Assembly (NCBI RefSeq): GCF_010550245.1
Contig: NZ_JAAGLU010000033.1
Span: 52,792-116,791, forward strand
Reading direction: 5' to 3'
DNA from: Streptomyces sp. SID12501
Lineage (GTDB): Bacteria; Actinomycetota; Actinomycetes; Streptomycetales; Streptomycetaceae
Length of the DNA: 64,000 bases
Part shown: positions 26,975-37,042 of the stretch, piece by piece
How positions within the stretch are numbered: position 1 is the first letter of the stretch
How the letters are laid out: the number at the start of each line of letters is the position of its first letter
Program-made: the position numbers and the translations under genes
The notes under the pieces: model-generated
The model's input: the letters and a program-made list of their open reading frames with translations, nothing else
Told to the model about the DNA's origin: nothing
The model's database searches: none

Positions 26975-29791
26975 ATGACAGAGGACCTCTCACCGGCCGA
27001 GCGGTATGCGGCAGCACGGAAGCGCGCTGTCGAGCAGGCCACCGCACTCGCGTCCTTCCGCGAGATGTACGACTTCGGTCTCGACCCCTTCCAGATCGAG
27101 GCCTGCCAGGCGCTCGAAGCCGGGAAGGGCGTGCTGGTGGCCGCCCCCACCGGTTCGGGCAAGACGATCGTCGGCGAGTTCGCCGTCCATCTCGCCCTCC
27201 AGCAGGGCAAGAAGTGCTTCTACACGACACCCATCAAGGCCCTGTCGAACCAGAAGTTCTCCGACCTGTGCCGTCGTTACGGCGCGGACAAGGTCGGCCT
27301 GCTCACCGGCGACAACAGTGTCAACTCCGATGCCCCGGTGGTCGTGATGACCACCGAGGTGCTCCGGAACATGCTGTACGCGGGCTCGCAGACCCTCCTG
27401 GGCCTCGGCTACGTGGTGATGGACGAGGTGCACTACCTCTCCGACCGCTTCCGCGGCGCCGTGTGGGAGGAAGTGATCATCCATCTCCCCGAGTCGGTCA
27501 CCCTCGTCTCGCTGTCGGCGACCGTGTCCAACGCCGAGGAGTTCGGCGACTGGCTTGACACCGTGCGCGGCGACACCCAGGTGATCGTCTCCGAGCACCG
27601 GCCCGTGCCGCTGTTCCAGCACGTGCTCGCCGGACGCCGGATGTACGACCTCTTCGAGGAGGGCGAGGGCAGCAGGAAGGCCGTCAACCCCGACCTCACC
27701 CGGCTCGCGCGGATGGAGGCCCAGCGGCCCTCCTTCCAGGACCGCAAACGCGGACGTGCCATGCGCGAGGCCGACCGTGAGCGGGAGCGCAGATCGCGCT
27801 CACGCGTGTGGACGCCGGGGCGCCCCGAAGTCATCGAACGGCTCGACAACGAAGGCCTGTTGCCCGCCATCACGTTCATCTTCAGCCGCGCGGCCTGCGA
27901 GGCCGCCGTACAGCAGTGCCTGTACGCGGGACTGCGGCTGAACGACGACGAGGCGCGGGAACGCGTGCGTGCCCTCGTCGAGGAGCGCACCGCCTCCATC
28001 CCCGACGAGGACCTGCACGTCCTCGGGTACTACGAGTGGCTGGAGGGCCTGGAGCGAGGCATCGCCGCCCACCACGCGGGCATGCTGCCGACGTTCAAGG
28101 AGGTCGTCGAGGAACTCTTCGTGCGAGGCCTCGTGAAGGCCGTCTTCGCCACCGAGACCCTCGCGCTCGGCATCAACATGCCGGCCCGCTCGGTCGTGCT
28201 GGAGAAGCTCGTCAAGTGGAACGGCGAACAGCATGCCGACATCACCCCCGGCGAGTACACCCAGCTGACGGGGCGTGCGGGGCGGCGTGGCATCGACGTC
28301 GAGGGTCATGCCGTGGTGCTGTGGCAGCGCGGGATGAGCCCCGACCACCTGGCGGGACTGGCCGGCACGCGCACGTATCCGCTGCGCTCCAGCTTCAAGC
28401 CGTCGTACAACATGGCGGTCAACCTCGTGGACCAGTTCGGGCGGCACCGCTCTCGCGAGCTGCTGGAGACCTCGTTCGCGCAGTTCCAGGCCGACAAGTC
28501 GGTCGTCGGGATCTCCCGGCAGGTGCAGCGCAACGAGGAGGGCCTGGACGGCTACAAGGAGTCCATGACCTGCCACCTGGGCGACTTCGAGGAGTACGCG
28601 GCACTGCGCCGTGACCTCAAGGACCGGGAGACCGACCTGGCCCGGCAGGGCGCAGCCCAGCGGCGTGCCGAGGCCGCCGTCGCGCTGGAGAAGCTCAAGC
28701 CCGGTGACATCATCCACGTCCCCACGGGCAAGTACGCGGGCCTCGCTCTCGTCCTCGACCCCGGACTGCCCGCCGGCCGGTCCAACGGCCACCGCGGCTT
28801 CGAGCAGCACGACGGCCCACGGCCGCTGGTGCTGACGGCCGAACGGCAGGTGAAGCGGCTGGCGTCCATGGACTTCCCCGTGCCCGTCGAGCCGTTGGAG
28901 CGGATGCGGGTCCCCAAGTCCTTCAACCCGCGTTCGCCGCAGTCCCGCCGCGACCTCGCCTCGGCGCTGCGCACCAAGGCCGGGCACGTCCCGCCCGAGC
29001 GGGCCCGCAAGCAGCGTGCCCAGGCGGCGGACGACCGGGAGATCGCCCGGCTGCGCACCGCGATCCGCGCCCATGCCTGCCACGGCTGCAACGACCGCGA
29101 GGACCACGCCCGTTGGGCCGAGCGCTACCACCGGCTGCTGCGCGACACCTCGCAGCTGGAACGGCGCATCGAGGGCCGTACGAACACCATCGCCCGTACG
29201 TTCGACCGCATCGTCGCCCTGCTCACCGAGCTGGACTACCTGCAGGGCGACGACGTGACCGAGCACGGCAAGCGGCTCGCCCGGCTCTACGGCGAGCTGG
29301 ACCTGCTGGCCAGCGAATGCCTGCGCGCGGGTGTGTGGGAGGGGCTGTCACCCGCCGAACTCGCCGCCTGTGTCTCGGCGTTGGTGTACGAGTCCCGGGT
29401 CGCCGACGACGCCATGGCACCCAAGGTGCCGTCCGGCAAGGCCAAGGCCGCGCTCGGCGAGATGGTCCGCATCTGGGGCCGGCTCGACGCGCTGGAGGAG
29501 GAGTTCCGGATCACCCAGAGCGAGGGCGTAGGCCAGCGCGAGCCGGACCTCGGATTCGCCTGGGCGGCCTACGAGTGGGCCTCCGGCAAGGGCCTCGACG
29601 AGGTGCTGCGCGAGGCGGAGATGCCGGCCGGCGACTTCGTCCGGTGGTGCAAGCAGGTCATCGACGTCCTCGGGCAGATCTCGGCCGCGGCGCCGGTCTC
29701 CGGCGTAGAGGGGTCAACGGTCGCGAAGAACGCGCGCAAGGCCGTGGAGGGGCTGCTGCGGGGGGTCGTGGCGTACTCGTCCGTGGGGTAG
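26975..29791 (+). CDS. helY: DEVH-box superfamily 2 helicase, HelY/Ski2-like
   Basis: A 938-residue ATP-dependent helicase related to mycobacterial HelY and eukaryotic Ski2/Mtr4. Walker A APTGSGKT (58-64), TTPIKALSNQK (Ia), DEVH (150-153), SATVSNAEEF (III) and the helicase C motif QLTGRAGRRGID are intact. The C-terminal half resembles the DSHCT region. The start is set by a DNA-damage promoter 10 nt upstream; a GTG at 26888 would precede that promoter. Location after tatC is conserved in actinobacteria. DNA or RNA substrate cannot be told from sequence. Confidence 0.93.
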   Translation: MTEDLSPAERYAAARKRAVEQATALASFREMYDFGLDPFQIEACQALEAGKGVLVAAPTGSGKTIVGEFAVHLALQQGKKCFYTTPIKALSNQKFSDLCRRYGADKVGLLTGDNSVNSDAPVVVMTTEVLRNMLYAGSQTLLGLGYVVMDEVHYLSDRFRGAVWEEVIIHLPESVTLVSLSATVSNAEEFGDWLDTVRGDTQVIVSEHRPVPLFQHVLAGRRMYDLFEEGEGSRKAVNPDLTRLARMEAQRPSFQDRKRGRAMREADRERERRSRSRVWTPGRPEVIERLDNEGLLPAITFIFSRAACEAAVQQCLYAGLRLNDDEARERVRALVEERTASIPDEDLHVLGYYEWLEGLERGIAAHHAGMLPTFKEVVEELFVRGLVKAVFATETLALGINMPARSVVLEKLVKWNGEQHADITPGEYTQLTGRAGRRGIDVEGHAVVLWQRGMSPDHLAGLAGTRTYPLRSSFKPSYNMAVNLVDQFGRHRSRELLETSFAQFQADKSVVGISRQVQRNEEGLDGYKESMTCHLGDFEEYAALRRDLKDRETDLARQGAAQRRAEAAVALEKLKPGDIIHVPTGKYAGLALVLDPGLPAGRSNGHRGFEQHDGPRPLVLTAERQVKRLASMDFPVPVEPLERMRVPKSFNPRSPQSRRDLASALRTKAGHVPPERARKQRAQAADDREIARLRTAIRAHACHGCNDREDHARWAERYHRLLRDTSQLERRIEGRTNTIARTFDRIVALLTELDYLQGDDVTEHGKRLARLYGELDLLASECLRAGVWEGLSPAELAACVSALVYESRVADDAMAPKVPSGKAKAALGEMVRIWGRLDALEEEFRITQSEGVGQREPDLGFAWAAYEWASGKGLDEVLREAEMPAGDFVRWCKQVIDVLGQISAAAPVSGVEGSTVAKNARKAVEGLLRGVVAYSSVG

Positions 29792-29830
29792 CCGTCGGCG
29801 GGTCGTGATCCGGCGGTTGTGGTTCTGCTC

Positions 29831-29871
29831 GGTGGGTGCGTGCGGGTTCTCTGTGTCTGCTCGCACCCACC
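29831..29871. terminator. Possible terminator between helY and the convergent allophanate hydrolase gene
   Basis: A 10-bp perfect stem with a long (21-nt) loop lies between the two stop codons. Confidence 0.5.
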
Positions 29872-29965
29872 GCTCAGGCCGCGCTCCATCGAGGTGCGCG
29901 TGTGCTGCCGGGTTCCCGTGTATCCGAGCGCGCTGGTTGCGATCGGGTGTTCGGGGCCGTGGTGG

Positions 29966-31639
29966 TCAGCGGCGGTCGTTCAGGTACGCGCGCCAGCCGC
30001 CGTACGTCGTGATGTCCTCGGCGCCTTCGAGGGCGGCCGGTTCGCACAGGAAGCCGGATACGTGGGTGCCGTCGGCGAGTTCGACGCGGCCCAGGGCCAT
30101 CGGGCGGGGGAGGGCGGCCAGGAAGTGGCCGAGGCCTTCGGCGGGGAGACACCATACCTCCGCCTCGACGGACGCCCCGCCGGTTTCCCCCTCGCCGACA
30201 TGGACCAGGCCCGGCTTCGGCGGGGTCGTGGGGAGCGCGTGCAGGCGGTAGACGGGTGCCGTCGTGGTCGTACGTTCCAACCGGGCGCCCAGGGCGAGGA
30301 GTTGGGGGTTGAGCGGCTGGCCCGCGAGATGCGCGCCGACCACCGCGAGACGGGCCTCGGGCTGGAGCAGGCGGGCGATCGTGGCGAGCCGCTCGTCGGT
30401 GAACGCCGGGCCGATCAGCATCACGCCGAACGGGAGACCGTCCACCTCGCCCGCGGGCACGGCGACCGCGGCCTGGTCGAAGAGGTTGGTGGAGTTGGTG
30501 AAGCGGCCCAGACGGGCGTTGGCGCCCAGCGGGTCGGCGGCGACCTCGGCGAGGGTGGGGTGGCCGGGGGCCGTGGGCAGCAACAGGGCGTCTGCGTCGG
30601 CCAGTTCGGCGAGCGCGCGGGTGCGCAGGGTGGTCAGCCGCTCCTGGTCGGCGTAGAGCTGGTGGGCGGGGACGTCGCGGGCACGGGTGATGATGCCGGC
30701 GACGGTGGGGTCGAGAGTCGCGCCCGCTTCACCACCCTCGGCGAGCAACTTGTCGACGAAGGTGCCCACCGCTGTGTAGCGCTCCGCGACGAACGCGCCC
30801 TGGTACAGCATCGCGGCGGCCTCGGTGAACGGGGTGAGGTCGAGCGTGCGCACGGAGACGCCCGCCGTGCGGAGCTGCGTCACCGTGGCCTCGTACGCCT
30901 GTGCCCAGCCCGGGTCGAGTTCGCCGAGTTGGGCGAGCGGCGGTACCGCCACGCGCCAGGGGCCGGGGGCGCGCTGGGGGAGCGGCGGGAGGTCGCGGGC
31001 GGGCGGGGACGCCATGTGCGCGAGTGCCTGCTCGGCCTCCGGGAGCGTACGGGCGAAGACGGTCACACAGTCGAGGGAGGCGCAGGCCGGGACGACGCCG
31101 GTGGTGGGGACCAGGCCTCGGGTGGGCTTGAGGCCGACGATGCCGTTGAAGGCGGCGGGGACACGGCCGGAGCCGGCGGTGTCGGTGCCGAGGGCGAAGT
31201 CGACGAGGCCCAGCGTCACGGCTGTGGCTGAGCCGGAACTCGAGCCGCCGCTGATGCGGGTGGGGTCGTGGGCGTTGCGGACCGGGCCGTAGGGGGAGCG
31301 GGTGCCGACCAGGCCGGTGGCGAACTGGTCGAGGTTGGTGGTGCCGAGGAGGAGGGCTCCGGCGTCCTTGAGGCGGGCGACGACCGGGGCGTCGGCCTCG
31401 GGGTGGTAGGCGTATGCGGGGCAGCCGGCGGTGGTGGGGAGGCCCTGGACGTCGATGTTGCCCTTGGCGGCGAAGAGTCTGCCGGCCAGGGGGAGGTGGT
31501 CGCCTGCGGCGAGGCGTTCGTCGATGCGGGTGGCTTCCGCCTCGACCTCGGTCTGCGGGCGTAGGTCGATCCAGACCTCGGGGCGGGCTACGGCGTCGAT
31601 GCGGGCGTAGGCCGTACGGACTCGGGTCAGGGTCGACAT
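29966..31639 (-). CDS. atzF: Allophanate hydrolase
   Basis: A 557-residue amidase-signature enzyme that splits allophanate to ammonia and carbon dioxide, the second step of ATP-dependent urea breakdown. The catalytic triad is visible: Lys59 in FAAKGNID, cis-Ser in ISGGSSSGS, and nucleophile Ser157 in GTDTAGSGR. The C-terminal about 120 residues form the gamma-glutamylcyclotransferase-like domain usual in this family. The upstream urea carboxylase gene on the same strand supplies the substrate. A dispersed repeat of about 125 bp lies in the gap between them. Confidence 0.94.
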   Translation of the reverse strand: MSTLTRVRTAYARIDAVARPEVWIDLRPQTEVEAEATRIDERLAAGDHLPLAGRLFAAKGNIDVQGLPTTAGCPAYAYHPEADAPVVARLKDAGALLLGTTNLDQFATGLVGTRSPYGPVRNAHDPTRISGGSSSGSATAVTLGLVDFALGTDTAGSGRVPAAFNGIVGLKPTRGLVPTTGVVPACASLDCVTVFARTLPEAEQALAHMASPPARDLPPLPQRAPGPWRVAVPPLAQLGELDPGWAQAYEATVTQLRTAGVSVRTLDLTPFTEAAAMLYQGAFVAERYTAVGTFVDKLLAEGGEAGATLDPTVAGIITRARDVPAHQLYADQERLTTLRTRALAELADADALLLPTAPGHPTLAEVAADPLGANARLGRFTNSTNLFDQAAVAVPAGEVDGLPFGVMLIGPAFTDERLATIARLLQPEARLAVVGAHLAGQPLNPQLLALGARLERTTTTAPVYRLHALPTTPPKPGLVHVGEGETGGASVEAEVWCLPAEGLGHFLAALPRPMALGRVELADGTHVSGFLCEPAALEGAEDITTYGGWRAYLNDRR

Positions 31640-31697
31640 CTGTGCTCCTTGAGGTGGGCTGGGGTGGTGCTGTCGGCTGCGGGCGGGTGGGCGAGGG

Positions 31698-31822
31698 GTT
31701 TCTCGTCCCCGCCGCCCCTACCCGGCCTGTCCCTGGGGGCTGCGCCCCCAGACCCCCGCTTCGGCCCTGAAGGGGCCTCGTCCTCAAACTCCCCCAGAGG
31801 GGGGACCCCCAGACGGGCTGGA
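31698..31822 (+). repeat. Streptomyces-type dispersed intergenic repeat, copy 2
   Basis: This shares GGGGGCTGCGCCCCCAGACC, CGCTTCGGCCCTGAAGGGGC and GTCCTCAAACTCC with copy 1 and ends GACGGGCTGGAAG. It is inserted within the urea operon, between the carboxylase and hydrolase genes, in the same direction as the other copies. Confidence 0.8.
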
Positions 31823-31859
31823 AGTGGCGCCGGGGGCGAAATGCTATACACGCCGCATA

Positions 31860-34800
31860 TCACTTGCTCGGAGTCAGGATGATCAACGCCGTGCCTGCCT
31901 CCACCTGCGCGCCGGGCCTGGTCAGGATCTCGTGGACCACGCCTGCTATCGGGGCGTGTATCCGGGACTCCATCTTCATCGCCTCCAGGGCCAGGAGCGG
32001 CTGGCCCGCTGTCACCTCGTCGCCCGGGGACACGTTCAACTGCCATACCGACGCGGCGAATTCGGCCTCGATCAGATGCCCTCCGACCGGGACCGTCACC
32101 TCGGGGGAGGCCTCGGCAGGTGCCGTTGCCGACTCCGCCCCCGTGAACTCGCCCGCTTCCTCCCAGGCGTCCCGTTCCGTGGAGAAGGCCGCGCCCTGGC
32201 GGGAGCGGAACTCCGCGATCGACTCGGCGTTCTCCGTCAGGAACTCCTCGTACTCCGCCAGGGAGAAGACGCCCTCCTCGATGCGGGGGACGAAGCGGCC
32301 CGAGGTGATGTCGGCGCGCAGGTCGAGGAGTTCGTCGGGCTCGACGGCGTACCACTTGATGCGGTCGAAGAACCGCAGCAGCCACGGTGAGCCCGGCTCG
32401 AACGCGCCGCGCTGCTGCCAGCCCGACCACACCTGGGTCGTACGGCCGACGAACTGGTAGCCGCCGGGGCCCTCCATGCCGTAGACGCAGAGGTAGGCGC
32501 CGCCGATGCCCACCGAGTTCTCCGCCGTCCAGGTGCGGGCCGGGTTGTACTTCGTCGTCACCAGGCGGTGACGGGGGTCCAGCGGGGTGGCCACCGGGGC
32601 GCCCAGGTAGACGTCTCCCAGGCCCAGTACGAGGTACTCCGCCTCGAAGACCGTGCGATAGACGTCGTCGACCGAGTCCAGACCGTTCACACGGCGGATG
32701 AACTCGATGTTCCACGGGCACCAGGGAGCGTCGTCGCGGACGCCCGCCATGTAGCGGGCGATGGCCTCGCGGGTCGCTGGGTCGTCCCAGGAGAGGGGGA
32801 GGTGGACCGTGCGGGAGGGAACCGTGAGGCGGTCTGCGGAAGGCAGTGCCGTCGCCGTCTGCCGTATCGCGCCGAGCAGTTCGGGCTGGGGGAGCCGGGC
32901 CGGGTCCGCCTGGATCTGGAGGGAGCGGATGCCCGGTGTCAGGTCGGTGACCCCGTCGAGGTCCAGCTCCGTCACCGCCTCCATCAGGGCGTGGACGCGC
33001 ATCCGGAGCGCCAAGTCGAGCTGCATGGGCCCGAATTCGACCAGCAGGTTGTCGTCGCCGCTGCGGCGGTACGTGATGTCGCCGTCCCTGGCCAGTACGC
33101 CCCCGTCCACAATCACCGCCCGCCGTACGCCTGTTGTGTCCACGGGTGCGAAGCGGACCGTGTCTCCGGGGCGCAGCTGGCCCAGTTTCCAGCGTTCCGT
33201 GCTGAGAACGGTCGCCGGGCACACGAAGCCGCCGAGCGAGGGGCCGTCCGGGCCCAGCAGGACCGGCATGTCGCCGGTGTAGTCGACGGCGCCCACGGAG
33301 TACGGCGTGTCGTGGATGTTGGACGGGTGCAGGCCGGCCTCGCCACCGTCCGTGCGCGCCCAGCGGGGCTTGGGGCCGATCAGCCGTACGCCCGTGCGGG
33401 CCGAGTTGAAGTGGACCTTCCAGTCGGCCGCGTAGAAGTCGTGGATGTCCTCCTCGGTGAAGAACTCCGGTGCCGCGTGCGGGCCTTCGACGGCGCCGAT
33501 GTGCCAGGGCGCGGTGAACTCCGGGCGGTCGGTCGTTGGAACCGGGGCTCCCGCCGCCGTCGTCGCGCCGCCGTGCAGGACGTCGCCCGTGCGCAGTGCC
33601 CGGCCTCCGTGGCCGCCGAACCTGCCCAGCGTGAAGGTTGCCGCGCTGCCGAGGAACGGCGGCACTTCCAGGCCGCCGCCCGCGAACAGGACGTACGTCC
33701 GCAGGCCCTGTTCCGACGGCGCGCCGATCGCCAGGACGGCACCCGCCGGTACCGTCACCGGCTCCCACTGCGCGACCGGCGTGCCGTCCAGCGTGACCGG
33801 CGCCGGAGCCCCTGTCACGCACACCGTCGTCGGGTGCGTGAACCTCAACGACGGTCCCTGGAGGGTGCATTCGAGGCCGGGGGCGCCCTCGTCGTTGCCC
33901 AGGGCGCGGTTGCCGAGGCGGAACGAACGGTCGTCCATCGGGCCGCACGGAGGCACGCCCACCTGCCAGTAGCCGGTGCGGCCCGGCCAGTCCTGAACCG
34001 TGGTGAGCGTCCCGCCGGCGACGACCTCGATGCGCGGAGTCGGATCGCTCACCCCGGTGAGGGTCGCCGTCGAGTGCGTCGCGGAGCGGAAGCCGCGGTT
34101 CGCCAGCGCCGCCCGCACCAGCCCGAGGTTGGTCTCGATGCCGTCGACCCGGGTGCGGGCCAGCGCCTCGTCGAGCCGGCGCAGCGCGTGCTCCCGGTCG
34201 GCGCCGTACGCGATCACCTTCGCGAGCATCGGGTCGTACGACGTGGTCACCTCGGTGCCCGTCTCCACCCAGCCGTCTACCCGCACCCCGCCAGGGAACT
34301 CCACCCGCGTCAACAGGCCTGCGCTGGGACGGTGTTCGCGCGAGGGGTCCTCGGCGTAGACGCGGGCCTCGACGGCGTGACCTCGGGGGGTGCCCGGGTC
34401 CTGGACGACGTCCCGCTCACCGCGGGCCAGCCGCAGCATCCAGGCGACGAGGTCGACGCCGTAGATCTCCTCCGTGACCGGATGTTCCACCTGGAGCCGG
34501 GTGTTGACCTCCAGGAAGTACGCCTCCTCGCGGGCGGCGTCGTACACGAACTCCACTGTTCCGGCGGAGCGGTAGCCGACGGAAGCGCACAACGTGCTTG
34601 CGGAGTCGGCTAGTTGGGCACGTACATGGGCGGGAAGCCCGGGTGCCGGGGCCTCCTCCACCACCTTCTGGTTACGGCGCTGGAGCGAGCAGTCGCGGTC
34701 GCCGAAGGTGACGACCCGGCCCTCGCCGTCGCCGAAGACCTGTACCTCGACATGGCGGGCGCGTTCGACGAGCCGCTCCAGGAAGACACCGGCCGAGGAG

Positions 34801-35375
34801 AAGGACGCGGCGGCGACGCGCTGCACCCGCTCCCAGGCGTCGGTGAGTTCGGCGGCCGAGGCGCAGGCCGACATGCCGATGCCGCCGCCCCCGCCGGTCG
34901 CCTTGAGCATCACGGGATAGCCGATGGCGGCGGCCCGTTCGTACGCCTCGTCGAGCGAGGCCAGCAGCCCCGTGCCGGGTGCGAGGGGCACGCCCGCCGC
35001 CTCGGCCGCGGCCCGGGCCGTGTGCTTCGCGCCGAACAGCTCCAGCTGCCCCGGCGTCGGCCCCACGAACACGATCCCGGCGTCCTCGCAGCGCCGCGCG
35101 AAGTCCGCGTCCTCGGACAGGAAGCCGTACCCGGGGTGGATCGCCCCCGCGCCCGTCTCCTTGGCCGCCGCCAGCACCAGGCTGGCGTCGAGATACGACT
35201 CCTTCGCGGGCGCCGGACCGAGCCGTACCGCCTCGTCGGCGAGCCGGACGTGCGGGGCGGAGCGGTCGGGGTCGGAGTAGACCGCGACCGTACGCAGGCC
35301 CAGCTCCCGTGCCGTACGGATGATGCGCACGGCGATCTCGCCCCGGTTGGCGACCAGCAGCGTGTCGAAGGTCAT
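31860..35375 (-). CDS. Urea carboxylase (biotin-dependent)
   Basis: A 1171-residue biotin enzyme that carboxylates urea to allophanate at the cost of ATP. Order of parts: biotin carboxylase/ATP-grasp (about 1-450; LLVANRGEIAVRIIRTAREL, GGGGGIGMS), KipA-like and KipI-like carboxyltransferase domains (about 470-1030), and a C-terminal biotinyl domain with Lys about 1134 in EAMKME. The ATG start overlaps the stop of the upstream gene by 4 nt (ATGA), so an upstream extension of this frame is ignored. Length and domain order are normal for the family. A biotin ligase elsewhere must charge it. Confidence 0.95.
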   Translation of the reverse strand: MTFDTLLVANRGEIAVRIIRTARELGLRTVAVYSDPDRSAPHVRLADEAVRLGPAPAKESYLDASLVLAAAKETGAGAIHPGYGFLSEDADFARRCEDAGIVFVGPTPGQLELFGAKHTARAAAEAAGVPLAPGTGLLASLDEAYERAAAIGYPVMLKATGGGGGIGMSACASAAELTDAWERVQRVAAASFSSAGVFLERLVERARHVEVQVFGDGEGRVVTFGDRDCSLQRRNQKVVEEAPAPGLPAHVRAQLADSASTLCASVGYRSAGTVEFVYDAAREEAYFLEVNTRLQVEHPVTEEIYGVDLVAWMLRLARGERDVVQDPGTPRGHAVEARVYAEDPSREHRPSAGLLTRVEFPGGVRVDGWVETGTEVTTSYDPMLAKVIAYGADREHALRRLDEALARTRVDGIETNLGLVRAALANRGFRSATHSTATLTGVSDPTPRIEVVAGGTLTTVQDWPGRTGYWQVGVPPCGPMDDRSFRLGNRALGNDEGAPGLECTLQGPSLRFTHPTTVCVTGAPAPVTLDGTPVAQWEPVTVPAGAVLAIGAPSEQGLRTYVLFAGGGLEVPPFLGSAATFTLGRFGGHGGRALRTGDVLHGGATTAAGAPVPTTDRPEFTAPWHIGAVEGPHAAPEFFTEEDIHDFYAADWKVHFNSARTGVRLIGPKPRWARTDGGEAGLHPSNIHDTPYSVGAVDYTGDMPVLLGPDGPSLGGFVCPATVLSTERWKLGQLRPGDTVRFAPVDTTGVRRAVIVDGGVLARDGDITYRRSGDDNLLVEFGPMQLDLALRMRVHALMEAVTELDLDGVTDLTPGIRSLQIQADPARLPQPELLGAIRQTATALPSADRLTVPSRTVHLPLSWDDPATREAIARYMAGVRDDAPWCPWNIEFIRRVNGLDSVDDVYRTVFEAEYLVLGLGDVYLGAPVATPLDPRHRLVTTKYNPARTWTAENSVGIGGAYLCVYGMEGPGGYQFVGRTTQVWSGWQQRGAFEPGSPWLLRFFDRIKWYAVEPDELLDLRADITSGRFVPRIEEGVFSLAEYEEFLTENAESIAEFRSRQGAAFSTERDAWEEAGEFTGAESATAPAEASPEVTVPVGGHLIEAEFAASVWQLNVSPGDEVTAGQPLLALEAMKMESRIHAPIAGVVHEILTRPGAQVEAGTALIILTPSK

Positions 35376-36004
35376 TCCGGGCCTGCCAGGGTGCCCGCCT
35401 CGGTGATGGTCATCTCCACCTCGGTCGGGTCGAAGCCGTTGCAGGGGTTGTTGATCTGGGGGCAGTTGGAGACGAGGACCAGGACGTCGCACTCGGCGCG
35501 GAGCGTGAGCGAGAGCCCCGGCGACGAGAGACCGTCGACGATGCCCAGCGTGCCGTCCTTCTCCACCGGCACGTTCATGTACCAGTTGATGTTGGAGACC
35601 AGGTCCCGTTTGCCCAGGCCGTGTCGGGCGCCCTCGGCGAGGAAGTTGTCCACGCACGCGTGCTGCGACCAGGTGTGGTGGCCGTACCGCAGGGTGTTCG
35701 ACTCCTTGGAGCAGGCGCCGCCGACCGTGTCGTGCCGACCGACGTCGTCGGCGGTCACGGTCATCAGGGGCGTGTACTCGTTCGACATCAGGACACTGCC
35801 CGTGGTGAGGAAGATGCCACCCTGCGCGTGGATCGTGTCGGGCGCGCTGTAGCGCACGGACGTGTCGTGGGCGTCGTACACGAGGCAGTCGACGGCCTGG
35901 TTGCCGTGCAGGTCGGTGATGGTCAGCGTCCCGCCCGCGCGGACGACCGACGACCAGGCGGCGCGGGCCGGAACGACGGTCTTCCGGATGATCGGTGTGG
36001 TCAT
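35372..36004 (-). CDS. Urea carboxylase-associated protein 1 (DUF1989)
   Basis: A 210-residue protein of the urea carboxylase-associated family, with conserved GNQAVDCLVYDAHD, ERYSAPDT-like and CPQINNPCNGFDPTEVE segments and several cysteines and histidines that could bind a metal. Family members are proposed to help supply urea carboxylase substrate, for example from guanidine-type compounds; this is family knowledge and not visible in the sequence. It overlaps the genes on both sides by 4 nt (ATGA), so translation of the operon is coupled. Confidence 0.9.
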   Translation of the reverse strand: MTTPIIRKTVVPARAAWSSVVRAGGTLTITDLHGNQAVDCLVYDAHDTSVRYSAPDTIHAQGGIFLTTGSVLMSNEYTPLMTVTADDVGRHDTVGGACSKESNTLRYGHHTWSQHACVDNFLAEGARHGLGKRDLVSNINWYMNVPVEKDGTLGIVDGLSSPGLSLTLRAECDVLVLVSNCPQINNPCNGFDPTEVEMTITEAGTLAGPE

Positions 36005-36825
36005 GCGAGCCCCCTCGCGGCAAGGAATTCTGCGGTGTTCAGGAACGCGCGGCGGCCCTCGGGAGTGGCCTCCCACAGCGGGTCGCCGGGGCCGGTCGCT
36101 CCGGCGCGCCAGGCCAGCACCTCCAGCGGGGTGCTGACGTAGTCGTCGCGCGGGTCGGCGGGGTGCGGGACGTTCGCGATCAGCACCGTGACGTCCTGCT
36201 CGGCGCGCAACGTCACGCTGCCGCCCGGGCCGGTCGAGCCGGTGAAGTCGAGGGCGCCGTCCTCGCGTACCTCCACGCCCTGGAAGAAGGAGAGCGAGGG
36301 CGGCAGATCGCGCGGCTGGAGGCCGTTCTTGGCCGCGGCCAGCTTGAACAGCTCGCGGCCGGCGGGAGAGGCCGACTGCGGGGTGCCGTCGCCGTACCGG
36401 CCGGTGTTGCGTACGAGGGTCGAGGTGCCGCACAGCGCGTCATGGCGCCCGGAGGTGTCGGTGACCAGCGAGGCGAGGACACGGCCCTGGTCGGACAGCA
36501 GCAACTGCCCCTCGCCGAGGTAGGCGTTCCACTGGACCTTGACCGTGTCGGCGACGTTCAGCCGTTCCCAGGGCCGGTCCGCGGCGAAGAGCAGCAGATG
36601 GGCGCAGGCGTCGCCGCGCAGATCGGTCAGGCGCAGCTCGGTGCCGCGGGCCAGCACCCGGTGCGTGTAGTTGCCGCCCGCCACCGTCTCGGCCCACACC
36701 AGATGGCCCGCCGCGCAGGGCGGCGCGGGCCAGTCGGCGGCCGGGACGACGGGCATGGCCTCGGCCCGGGCGCCCTCCTGGGCGCGGGCGTGGTCGCGGG
36801 CTCCGTACGTGGTCGATGTCCCCAT
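36001..36825 (-). CDS. Urea carboxylase-associated protein 2 (DUF1989)
   Basis: A 274-residue paralogue of the next gene, first in the urea operon. Shared features: LRLTDLRGDACAHLLLF, GRHDALCGTSTL and VPHPADPRDDY. The ATG at 36825 follows GGAGG by about 8 nt, so the frame upstream of it is discarded. The operon's operator-like palindrome lies 93 bp upstream, and the tetR gene diverges beyond it. Function is inferred only from family and operon context. Confidence 0.9.
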   Translation of the reverse strand: MGTSTTYGARDHARAQEGARAEAMPVVPAADWPAPPCAAGHLVWAETVAGGNYTHRVLARGTELRLTDLRGDACAHLLLFAADRPWERLNVADTVKVQWNAYLGEGQLLLSDQGRVLASLVTDTSGRHDALCGTSTLVRNTGRYGDGTPQSASPAGRELFKLAAAKNGLQPRDLPPSLSFFQGVEVREDGALDFTGSTGPGGSVTLRAEQDVTVLIANVPHPADPRDDYVSTPLEVLAWRAGATGPGDPLWEATPEGRRAFLNTAEFLAARGLA

Positions 36826-36917
36826 CGGGGGTCCTCCGGCTCCGAAGTCGTACTGCTTCTGCTTCTCGTACTGCGTCTGGTTACTGCGTCTCGTGGTGCT
36901 TGCGCCTGTCCTGCTGT

Positions 36918-36945
36918 CTAATTTCTGTCGCGCGACAGAAATTAG
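36918..36945. promoter_or_regulatory. 28-bp perfect palindrome, probable TetR operator
   Basis: Each arm reads CTAATTTCTGTCGC or its complement, meeting at 36931/36932. It lies between the divergent urea operon and the tetR gene, about 95 bp from each start codon. A close copy precedes the APC permease at 49269-49296, with its right 12 nt identical. Confidence 0.75.
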
Positions 36946-37042
36946 GCGGAGGGCGAGACGCTGGAATTGCCCGGGTGTTGCCACCTGGTTACCGATTGCT
37001 CACCGAGATCATCGGACCGGGCGGTATGCGAGGATCGAACAC